Source: Berberis thunbergii (lineage: Eukaryota > Streptophyta > Magnoliopsida > Ranunculales > Berberidaceae). Taken from it: DNA of 64,000 nucleotides. The first letter of the stretch is position 1; each line of letters starts with the position of its first letter. The position numbers were made by a program, and so were the translations under genes. Location of the stretch: the NCBI GenBank assembly GCA_003290165.1, contig QNQO01000822.1, positions 289,501 to 353,500 of the forward strand, read 5' to 3'. The notes under the pieces are model-generated. The model was given only the letters and a program-made list of their open reading frames with translations, had not been told where the DNA came from and searched no databases. Below are positions 54,901-64,000 of this stretch, piece by piece.

Positions 54901-57900
54901 AATGTTAGTAAGCCATGGTACATTTTATAAATTATCCATAAATTTATTCTGGATATTTAATTGCACAGCTGTAATTCTAAGCTTCTCTCTCATATTTGAA
55001 TTCCAGTTTCTGCTGGAAGAATCTTTGAATGAATAAGTTTGTTGCATGTTATTTGCTCACATTGGTAAGCTTTTAATGTCAAGTATTGAACATATGTATT
55101 CAGATTTGCACATACCAATCCATTGCATCTCGATGTATTCCAAAGTGTTGTAAGATTTGAGAGTGAGGTGGTTGCAATGACAGCAGCACTGCTTGGAAGT
55201 AAAGAAAAGGCTGCAGGAGGTCAAATATGTGGCAACATGACATCAGGAGGTACGGAAAGTATATTATTAGCGGTGAAATCATCACGAGACTATATGAAAG
55301 CGAAGAAAGGGATTACAAAACCTGAAATGTGAGTTTATTTTCTTATAATCTATCTATTTTTGTAGGATTTTTTTCCTTCTTCATGCGATCATATAATTAC
55401 TGACTCTGTGTGCGTAGGATAATTCCTGAATCTGCCCATTCGGCGTACGATAAGGCTGCACAGTACTTTAAAATAAAGCTTTGGCGTGTACCTGTTAACA
55501 AAGAGTTTCAAGCGGATGTTAAAGCAATCCGGCGATATATTAACAAGAACACTGTTATGGTAACTCTAATACACACTGTTCTTTTTTATTCTTTCTAATC
55601 TTCTTTTAAAGTTTACAGGAAAGTTTTTCTTATGAAATAAGACCAGCCAAACATATCAGGATGTTGATTTTTATTTCTTTCTTAAATATCTCATTCGATT
55701 ACAACATCTTCACTTGTTTACATCACAATTATTCCACCTTTTGGCCCCTCGACCTTGCAATCTTAATGGACCTGAAAACTAATGCATTCTCAGATTGTTG
55801 GTTCTGCTCCGGGTTTTCCACATGGCATTATTGATCCGATTGAGGTATGTGAAATGGACTGCCTCTGCATATCTTGAAGTTCTCAAGCATTGTTTGATTT
55901 CTTATAGAACTTTTCTTGGGTGTTTTCTTGCTTATATGAATTCATTAATGCAGGAACTTGGAGAGTTAGCATTGAGTTTTGGAATATGTTTGCATGTTGA
56001 CCTCTGTCTTGGTGGATTTGTATTGCCTTTTGCTCGTAAACTTGGGTAAGGTCTGCATATTATTTGATTGCTTGTATTAAATTATTTGAAATTTGTCACT
56101 TGTCGCCATCATTCTGCATTTTTTGCATGTTACTTTTATCTGAGTCAAAGCTTTGAGTTGAATGCATGATTAAATTTCCAGAATGCAAGTATCCTGAAAA
56201 AGTATGACATTTGGTAAAAAGGTGTTGTATGTCTGCAACCCTCTAACTGATATTGACGGATATAAGAGCGAAATGCAAGGGTTTTTGAAGGGCAATAGTG
56301 GATCTTCAACAGTTGCAAATAAAAATCAAGGGTTTATTCTGGTCATGGGGAGTTACTTGGGGACCTTTGGCAAAAGTGCTGTTGAGCGACTTAGTTTTCA
56401 ATTGTTCCAGTTGTTTCATTTCAATGTTTTGCGAGTTTCTCACTCGCTTTCCGTTATTAATACATTTGTTATCTGTTTTATCGATTAAAAGAATGCCTGC
56501 ACTATCTAGCCATGGTCAGTTTGAGATACTACTTGGTAAACCATGTTTGTTATTGATTAATAAATTTCAATAGATAACCATCCTGCTGAGCATGCCATCT
56601 TTCAGATGGGCCATGCGTCAATGACGTCAATGTCCATATCTTAATCATTTCGCAGAAGAGCAATGCAATATAAGTAGATAAAATGTAGATATGAGGCTCA
56701 TACATTATGTCTACCTGCTCCGTTTCTATTTCAAACTTACAGAAGTAAATATTTGATGTTGGTATTAAATGTTTGGATTTTTTTTTTTTTAATCTAGGTA
56801 TCCGATTCCACCATTTGACTTTTCAGTTGAAGGAGTGACATCGATATCAGCTGATGTTCATAAATATGGGTTGGCACCCAAGGGAACAAGTATAGTTCTT
56901 TACAGGAATCATGACATTAGAAAGGTATTTTTTATTTAATAATAATAATTCTTATTATTATTATTATTTATGATATTTGCATGCTATGAAATGTATTTGG
57001 CCAGTGGGTCTACAATCATACGGCTCAAAATTTTTAGTAATACATATCTTTTTTTTTTTTTTTTTTAAATTTATAATTTTCTTAATATATGGAAGAGGCA
57101 ATTTAGATTATTGGAAATGTTTGATCAAAAGGTTATGAATAAAACTTATCAAACTCATTAGCTCTACCTATATGTCTATGAACTCTAATTTGTCCCAGAA
57201 ATATAATTTAAATTGATAATCCTTATCGAACACTTATGTAATCTTGCTTGTACTTTTATATTTATCTTAGAAGTTGTTCAAGACTTGTGCTTTGTATTTT
57301 ATAAAATTACAAGTGTATATTTTTTAAAATATATTTTGTTACTCTTTAAGTTGTGTGCTTATTCTTTTTGTAATTTTCTATTGGCCGATGGACCTCTTTT
57401 ATGGCTATTGCTGAACTTCTTCAACAGCACCAATTTGTTGCTGGTGAGTTTCTTACTTTTCAGTTTTCAAATATTCAGTGCGCTTGTCTTTTTCACAGAT
57501 AGTTCTCTATTCTGATCCGGGCATATGTTGGAAGTTGTTTTGTGAATTTTATTTATTTACGCATTGCTCTAAGGTAGGGTTACCTTGAGGATTGTGCGTT
57601 TCATTGACACCTAGGCGCAGACATACCCATTATTTGACATTGTTACTTTTGAAATTCTAATATTTGGGCATGTGTTCCACGACATCATAATAGTGAAGCA
57701 GGTGCTTCCAATAATTCAACCTTTTGTAAAATTGTGAGATTTGAATAATGCTTGTTTTGATTATTGAACACCAATAGAATGTGTTGTATTCAAATACAAT
57801 GTTTAGAATATGAATAACCAAATCAGATTGACATGGGCTTACAGTCAAGTTACTATAGATGGCGTCATGGTATGAATGCGTCTATCAACTTTTACATCTG

Positions 57901-60162
57901 ATCTGTATTTTTCTATTTTCATTCTGCAAATCTATCTCACTGGTTAACTTGTACTTTGTCGGTGACAAATGTTGTATCATATTAAATTCCCTTCTTTTTT
58001 GCAGTTACTGAATGGTCAGGGGGTCTTTATATTTCTCCTACCATAGCCGGAAGCAGGCCTGGGGGATTAAGTGCTGGTGCTTGGGCGGCCATGATGGCTT
58101 TAGGGCAAGAAGGTTATAAATCATTGTGATCCTTGGAGGCTTCCTTTTTAATTTCCTCCCACCTTTCTTACTAATTATGTGGCAAAAAACTGTCTTGTTG
58201 TAGGATACTTGGAAAACACAAGTAGGATCATGGAAGCATCTAAAAGTTTACAGAAAGGGTCAGTGACATTTTCTTCTTGGAACTGTAGTTTTGTGCTTAG
58301 ATTGTACCTATGTAGTTGTACTTAAAAGAGAGAAGAAAATCACATTTACTTTGTTGAGTTTGTTCTGCAGGTTAAAGGACATACCAGAGCTATTTATCGT
58401 TGGAAGGCCAGATATGACTGTTGTTGCGTTCGGCTCAAAAGATATTGACATTTTGAAGTAAATGATATAATGTCATCGAAAGGCTGGCATTTGAATGCAT
58501 TGCAGAGGCCTAACAGGTGTGCCATTTTTTTTTTCAGCATTTGTTTTTTTTCAAATATATAGCAGTTTTAGAAAAGGGTAAAGAGAAAGTTCCTGAGGCC
58601 TATATAAACACCTCATCTTACAGAATTGCAAGGATTTGGAGAACCTAAGTGTTGGACTGACATATTCCTTTGAAATGGTATCATGTATATCTTTCTTCAT
58701 GGTCTGTGTGCCATGTTAATTAAATTTAAGTTTCAAGCTTTGCCAAATATAACCACGAAATCAGCATATTAAAGAGTTTGAAAGGCTAAGATGGTAGAGC
58801 CAACAATGAGTTCTAAAGTTGCAGTCAGCAACTGAGCTTAGAATTACATTTCTAGTTGAACTCAGTTAAGAAAAATTCTACGCTGCCTTGTTTGGGTGCT
58901 TCTTTTGTGTTTTTTTGACACTTCTACTCATTCTGCAGATGGTGTTTGTGGTTGTGTTTTAAAGAGAAGGTGTAAAAAGTGTAAAAAAACCCAAAAGAGG
59001 CATCCAAACAAGGCAGAATAGAATTACTCCTCAATTAAATAGAGATGAGTTTAGGCTAAACCCGAAACATGGTTCTCAATGAACTCTAAAAACAGAAAGT
59101 TCTCATAGGATTGTAATTGATCTGAACGACCACCTGTTTTTATCATGATTCTCTGTCTATCTCGTTCTGCAAATAAAACTTTAGTAAAAAAAAGAAGGTT
59201 TTTTTCTTTTTCTGTAGCCTGATTTTGTTCTACTTAAGATTTCTATTAACTGCAAGATTGACCAATTTGATTGTTTAAATGCATCAGCATCCATATATGT
59301 GTGACGCTTCAGCATGTTCCAGTTATTGAAGACTTCCTGAGAGATTTGAAGGAATCCGTGCAAACAGTAAGTTCTTTGAGTTTCAGTTCTTTGCCACCAT
59401 CTATTCAATGGTAGCACGTATTTTGGTTGTGGCATAGCATAACCTGAACCGAGTAACAAAACTGGAAATTAATTAAGGGATTAGTTACTCCTTGGATGCC
59501 TTTCTGTTATGCCTTGTACTATACTCTTGTAGGAACCTGTCACCCACAAATATTTGGTGGATACACAAAGACCAGCTCATGTTGTAGTCATTTATTTTAA
59601 TGGTTCGCTACTCTCTAGTTTTAACTTGACAAAGTATGGGTTCAATGGAAAAGAGGAAACAAGTGGGAAAAAAACACACACACACTAACAAGACAATCCC
59701 AATCTAGCTGATCTTATGTGGGTAATTTAATCAAGAATAGACCAATAAGTTGTGCATCAAAGGGACGCCGAGAAGTATGCACCCTGTAAAACCGAGTGCG
59801 GACCCTTGACTAGACGATATGGCAATTCAATAAAGGTAATTTTGTTTTTCATCAGAAAAAGTCATATTATGGTTAAAACCTTTAGATTTTGGAAATAACC
59901 ATAAGACCTTATTCATGTCTTTGGATTCACCTGACACTCATTGCGTTTTTGCACGAGATGGGCTTAGTGATACTGCCAAGGTACATGGTACTTAAAAATG
60001 AAGTGTTTTCCACTCATTGATAATTTACATTTGTTTTAGGTAAAGAAAAATCCAGGTCCAATAAATGGAGGACTTGCTCCAATCTATGGTGCGGCTGGAA
60101 GGATTGCAGATCGAGGTATGGTTCAGGAGTTGTTGGTGAATTACATGGACGGTACTTGCTAG
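51920..60162 (+). CDS. DPL1: Sphingosine-1-phosphate lyase, frameshifted in exon 13
   Basis: Fifteen exons: 51920-52113, 52199-52244, 54578-54729, 54844-54903, 55104-55328, 55418-55559, 55794-55844, 55954-56045, 56798-56924, 57428-57443, 58005-58112, 58204-58258, 58371-58516, 59288-59366, 60040-60162. The enzyme is a PLP-dependent ER protein that cleaves sphingosine-1-phosphate to a C16 aldehyde and phosphoethanolamine. Visible parts: one N-terminal membrane segment (about 23-45), [28 protein letters not shown], the Schiff-base lysine K343 in [12 protein letters not shown], and [20 protein letters not shown]. Exon 10 is only 16 bases (HQFVA). In exon 13 one T is missing from the TTTT at 58451-58454 compared with the family reading. 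This gives TAA at 58459 after 452 residues instead of about 538. The downstream exons remain open and in correct relative phase, so decay is recent or the base is an error. Confidence 0.9.
53022..53317. mobile_element. CTAGGCGG-type MITE in lyase intron 2
   Basis: Ends GTTCTAAAAA and TTTTTTAGAAC are inverted repeats, flanking GGTCTAGGCGGCCGCCTAGG on the left and GCCTAGCGG on the right, with an AT-rich core. Such elements are common in plant genomes. No coding capacity and no clear target duplication. Confidence 0.6.
54343..54448 (+). mobile_element. SINE-like element in lyase intron 2
   Basis: A tRNA-like head reads TGGTAGCCTGATTGGATGG (A-box-like) and GGGTTCTATATCC (B-box-like, one extra base), followed by a short body and an A run (54435-54444). 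Flanks AATTAAATCT (54333-54342) and AATTAAAATCT (54449-54459) look like a target duplication differing by one A. Confidence 0.55.
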
Positions 60163-61621
60163 GAGAAGCTCTTATTCCACATTTGAATTTTCTTATGAGT
60201 TTGGTGGTACACTTTGGCTTGCTTTCGTACTTGAAAAATTTGTTTGCTACAAAACAAACTAGGGGACAGGGATATGTACAATATGCAAAATACAAAAAAG
60301 TAGAAGGAAAAAAATTCGAAATATCTGACTTCTATAGCTGTAACTTCTCTGCGACTTTTGCAGTATGTCCTTTACTACCCACTGTGTATCATGGAAGGGC
60401 CTAAAAACCATTCATATGTTAAAATGTGTTTCATGGAGGTTACACTTGTATCAGGGATTTGAAATTGTTGTATACTGCTGTCAATTTGAATCATTTAGTT
60501 ATTTGTTCTTTATGACATTTGTTCATAATATATTGTACTGGAAGCTTACAATTGTGTGGCATGTCAAATGCGGAGCAGATGATCACCAAAGCACACACAT
60601 ACAGACGTATTCTGAAACCTGATGTCTTTGTTGAGTTTCATAATGTGTTATGTATTATAGGTATAGTTAAAATGGGCCGTAATCTCCTAAAATAAGCTAT
60701 AAAGAAAATTTTCAATTCTATGGAAAATCTCATTCTTAAAAGATGGGCGTTATTATAGGATTTTCACTAGGTAATATTATGGACTTAGTTACCCATTCTT
60801 GTGATAGAACAGATATAAGGACTGTATTTGGAGGTACTGGGATAAGAACTGTTATCGCTTATGTAATCAAATGATTACAGAAACAATCGAGTTGAAAGAG
60901 TGTCAAGTTTAATGAAGTGGCAGAGACTGTATCAGCTAATCGATAAACAGAAGGTAGACGGTTAAATTGGCCAAAGCGCAGCTTGATTTTCATTTTGGAT
61001 GACAGGTTTTGGATTTTTATTTGACAGGTTATATAGGTTTTGGATTTTTATTTGATATATAAACAGAAGGTTGACGGTTATATAGGTTTTGGTAAGCAAG
61101 TTATTGTGTAGACCTTGCAGGAAGAGTATGATATGGTAGGCCTGTTGTTTGATCTAGATGCGGTTGTGATTTGCAATTAAAGCAATGAGTGTAGATAAGA
61201 TTATAGAGACGAAAATTGTTTTGATAGAGAAGGTGGTTGCAGTGTTAGAAATGTCAGTGATATGCCATGATACCTATCTGAAATGAATGCATTTAGGAAT
61301 CTCAGTAGTTGCTGAATAGAGATCCATTGAGATGGTGTAGTCACATACCCAATAGACTACATGTTCATGGTGTTAATAGATTTGAAGCAGTGTAGCCCGG
61401 ACTTAATATTAGAGAGGAAGAGGAATTTCTCTGTAGAAGCAGAAGTTTCAATACACCATCACACGATACTGGTTTTATATCTTCTCTGATACATCATCAA
61501 GAAAACATAATCACTAGTCACAATATTAGTAGAGTGGATCTCAATCATATTTAACGGTAGTATCATCTCATACTGCATGAGGAAGCTGGGCTCTAGCCAT
61601 TCCATGACAGTTCTTTTGCTT
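60163..61621. other. Convergent intergenic region between DPL1 and LAZY1
   Basis: It includes both 3' UTRs. A small imperfect duplication is present at about 60945-61093 (GGTTTTGGATTTTTATTTGA twice, and AAACAGAAGGTnGACGGTTA twice). No other gene is recognised. Confidence 0.45.
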
Positions 61622-62892
61622 CTACAGCTCTAACACCAAGTCTACAACACCAAGAAAACTGGGGTCAGTCAAGTTAGATCTTCAGTTATAGTACATATAT
61701 AATTCCAAGTTATCAGACTTGAAGAACTAGACTCGATAAGTCATTCTGTGAGAGTGCGATGAATCTGGTGGTTATAATTGATGTAATGTAAGGCTACTGA
61801 ATACTTACAGTCTGCATCAGTCTTGATCCAGCATTCCCTATTCCCGTTTGATACGCTGCCTCCAATTGCACTGGGAGGAGGATTTGACTGGCTTTTGTGT
61901 TGTCGCATCTTTGAGATTGATCTTTTAGGAATCATTACGATGTCTTCATCCGGGAGAGTACGATCTCCATAGTCATGTCCTCCTGCATCATCGGGGGTGT
62001 TGTTTTTGCTACCACTTTTTAGGTGCTTCGTATCCTTTTTGGTATTAGTTGTGGTGTTATCAGGATGGACTTTTCTGTGGAACATTTGTAAGAGCTGCAA
62101 TCTCACACAGAAATAAGGGAACATTAAAAATCATTCAGGAGTATTTCACATCAGTTCCATGTTGATTATACTGACAATTTTATGTTTTGCAACAGTTAGA
62201 ATGTTACTGACATACCTTGTTGAGTTTGTTGTCAGCTGAAACTGAATCAGATGTAGCAGCAGTTGAGCTCCGGAGCATTCGCTTGATGCTCTTCTTGACA
62301 GACTTGTCACTCTCTCTCTTTTCTTTTGATTTCTCCTCGGCCAATCTACTCTTCTGAAACAGCTCTCCCAACGAAGTCCTATGTTCTTTCTTCCGCACAT
62401 TGCTAGCAGTAGTTTCAGGCAGTCCAACAGGTGATCCGAATAGGTACCCTTGGAGTGGGCAAACACCTAATCCATTTTCGTTACCACTCAATGTGATGAC
62501 ACTAACATGGCTAGTCCTCCCACATGAGTCATCCTTGGCGTCCGCCCCAAGCACCTTCTCTAACTCATCATTGATGAGCTTCAAGTCATTCTCCGTTTCA
62601 TCCGTGTCTTTTTCAGCTACATTCTCAAAACATGAGGCGAAGGTTGGAGTTCCAGGTTCGGATTCAGCAAGAACTGAGTCTGAACCCAGTGTGCCAATTG
62701 TAAGGAGACTGTGGAAGAGCTCGAAGGTCGGTCCATCTTCGAAGTCTGGCACTTCTTCCTGGAAAGACTTGGGAAAAAGATTTTGTTTGTGGAAATCTGT
62801 TGAGGGTCTGGAAGGGTAATGTGGTTTAGTATGGTAGTTGTGTTGTTGCTCCTCCAGTGATGGCTGCCCCGTTAGACAATTGCAGGAGTTCC
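61622..62892 (-). CDS. LAZY1: LAZY1-type gravitropism protein (N-terminus not found)
   Basis: Three exons join in frame: 62892-62216, 62094-61809 and the 20-base 61641-61622, giving 327 residues that cover nearly the whole LAZY1 family body. Landmarks: the GNSCNCLTGQPSLEEQQ start, ELFHSLLTIGTLG (IGT box), GTPTFASCFENVAEKD, ENDLKLINDELEKVLGA, HVSVITLSGNE, VCPLQGYLFGSP, KKEHRTSLGELF, KLNKLLQMFHRKVHPDN, SNPPPSAIGGS and the C-terminal WIKTDADYLVLEL, whose LVLEL resembles an EAR motif. LAZY1 links gravity sensing to polar auxin transport and sets branch angle. The usual first exons encoding MK..GWMHRKLRQ (about 25 residues) are not found up to 64000. They are either outside the window or replaced by the mini-exon at 63235-63244. 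The gene points away from the window edge toward DPL1. Confidence 0.88.
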
Positions 62893-63539
62893 CTGAAATC
62901 ACCATATCAGCATTTGGTTTTGTTAAATTTTCTTATAATTTTGATTTTCTATAATTGACGAAACCGTTGGGAAGATTTAGAACTTAAACATCATTTTGTG
63001 CAGAGTTTCTCTCCACATTTTTTTTTACCAAATTACTTTTAAATGCCTTCAACAAAGTTTGCATAGGTCTTATTAGCTAAGCTAGCACTTGTGCCTAAAC
63101 TAGTAAGGATGTCCAAATTAATATACAACCAGGTTCAGTGGCTAGGAAAAGTCCGATTGCACCTATTACACGACATCTTTAACTCAAATTCACTACATCT
63201 AATGATCTTGAATAACTAAGAGTTTACGACATACCTTGATTCATAACGCGTTATTGAAACATTATTGATTAAGAAGAAACTCCTCTCTCTTTGCATTATT
63301 GCATGACGATAATGTGTTGTTTTACACTGATGGGCTTGAGCATTTTATTAAGAAGAAGAAGATGCCTTCCTAATTAATAATTACTCCTACTTCCTTTAGA
63401 AGGACGATAGGCTGCCTAACGAAAATCCTCACATCCCCGTAACATTTTTATCTTCTTCAAACCTTGTATGCACCTAACATTTGTAATTTTTTTAATATAG
63501 ACATACAATCAAGATCTTATAAAACTTTATTCAATACGA
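62893..63539. other. LAZY1 upstream intron or flank
   Basis: No GWMHRK-coding exon could be read on the minus strand. Apart from the candidate mini-exon, nothing is recognised. Confidence 0.4.
63235..63244 (-). CDS. Candidate alternative first exon of LAZY1
   Basis: ATGAATCAAG followed by a good donor GTATGT has exactly the phase needed to splice to 62892 (M-N-Q-G-N-S-C). It would give a 330-residue protein without the conserved GWMHRK segment. Ten bases fit by chance fairly often, so this is tentative. Confidence 0.2.
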
Positions 63540-64000
63540 GACATATCAACTCTTTGGTACAATGGTTTGTTATTAAGACCTCATTAATAATGACCTAAGT
63601 TTGATTTTACGTATAATAAAAGATTTTTTTGTAAGATGTTTTTATGCAATTATATGGATACATTAAAATAAATTTTATTTACAATTTAATAAAAACTTGT
63701 TTGTTCACAAGTAGTATGAAACCCAAAACAAACCGTAAAACTCAACGAAAATATATATTATTATCCAACTTATAAAATTTGGGGGTTGGATTGTCTCGTA
63801 AGTCATAATGCTCCATTTTTCTGTAAACATGTAATTAAGATCTTATTATATTATAACATTTTAGATTTTCATAATTTAATCATGTATTCTAGTCATTTGG
63901 CTTGTTTGCTTTGCTAAATTGTCGATAACTTCACACAACAATTTGACTTTAAATATTGTTTCTAATTCAGTTTAATATATACAATGTAATTTTTATAGTT
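63540..64000. mobile_element. Second copy of the 35.6-kb hAT-like element (cut by window end)
   Basis: Segments CTTGTTTGTTCACAAGTAGT, CAACGAAAATATAT, ATCCAACTTATAAAATTT, GATCTTATTATATTATAACA and AATATATACAATGTAATTTT follow the same order as 36088-36430 in the first copy. The left part also has a tRNA-like TGGTACAATGG and AAGTTTGATTTTA pair. The right end lies beyond the window, so length and duplication cannot be judged. Confidence 0.5.

Noticed and set aside
56204..56573. Open frames between lyase exons 8 and 9
   Set aside because: Intronic; joining them would interrupt the [11 protein letters not shown] continuity between exons 8 and 9.
57213..57515. 100-codon hydrophobic frame in the lyase gene
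   Set aside because: It spans an intron plus the 16-base exon 10 in a different frame; the composition simply reflects T-rich intron DNA.
62400..62819. 139-codon plus-strand frame
   Set aside because: Exact antisense shadow of the LAZY1 main exon, which has clear family motifs.

Overview
This is nuclear DNA from a flowering plant, most likely a eudicot. It is AT-rich, its genes have GT-AG introns, and the gene content is plant-specific (WRKY factor, LAZY1, UDP-arabinopyranose mutase). The space between genes is filled with plant LINEs, LTR elements, hAT elements and MITEs. I cannot name the species. Most of the window is repeat-derived; about six loci look like host protein-coding genes.

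Layout. 1-4.4 kb: mostly anonymous DNA, with the likely first exon of a DUF1664-type gene at 4340-4382 (minus). 5-8.6 kb: a foldback MITE, an antisense U6 snRNA pseudogene, an AT-rich element and a 5'-truncated LINE with an 11-bp target-site duplication. 9.4-12.8 kb: a four-exon short-chain dehydrogenase/reductase gene (minus) whose signature catalytic motifs are lost. 12.9-26.8 kb: repeats, namely a MITE, a long inverted repeat, LINE A (interrupted by an ORF1-only LINE derivative) and LINE B (lacking its endonuclease). 28.9-31.6 kb: two non-autonomous LTR elements with a MITE between them; the second is a TRIM with an abnormal left end. 32-33.6 kb: a two-exon group IIc WRKY gene (minus). 35.6-38.6 kb: a hAT-like element, a tRNA-Val pseudogene and a LINE scrap. 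40.0-43.5 kb: a four-exon RGP/UAM gene (minus) with MITEs in its first intron and promoter. 44-51.7 kb: repeats, including a 1.4-kb hAT element with a perfect 8-bp duplication. 51.9-60.2 kb: a 15-exon sphingosine-1-phosphate lyase gene (plus) with a one-base frameshift in exon 13. 61.6-62.9 kb: LAZY1 (minus), convergent with the lyase, its N-terminal exon not found. After 63.5 kb a second copy of the 35.6-kb hAT-like element runs off the edge.

The host genes act in unrelated processes (lipid signalling, cell-wall sugar supply, transcription, shoot gravitropism, an unknown oxidoreductase-like role) and form no cluster. No coherent new multi-gene system is visible. The most unusual signals are the TRIM end structure with an snRNA-type promoter arrangement, the frameshifted lyase, the catalytically degenerate SDR, LINE derivatives that keep ORF1 but not ORF2, and MITEs positioned just upstream of two genes. 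Exon boundaries were derived by hand from reading frame, splice consensus and family knowledge, without alignment tools or transcripts.
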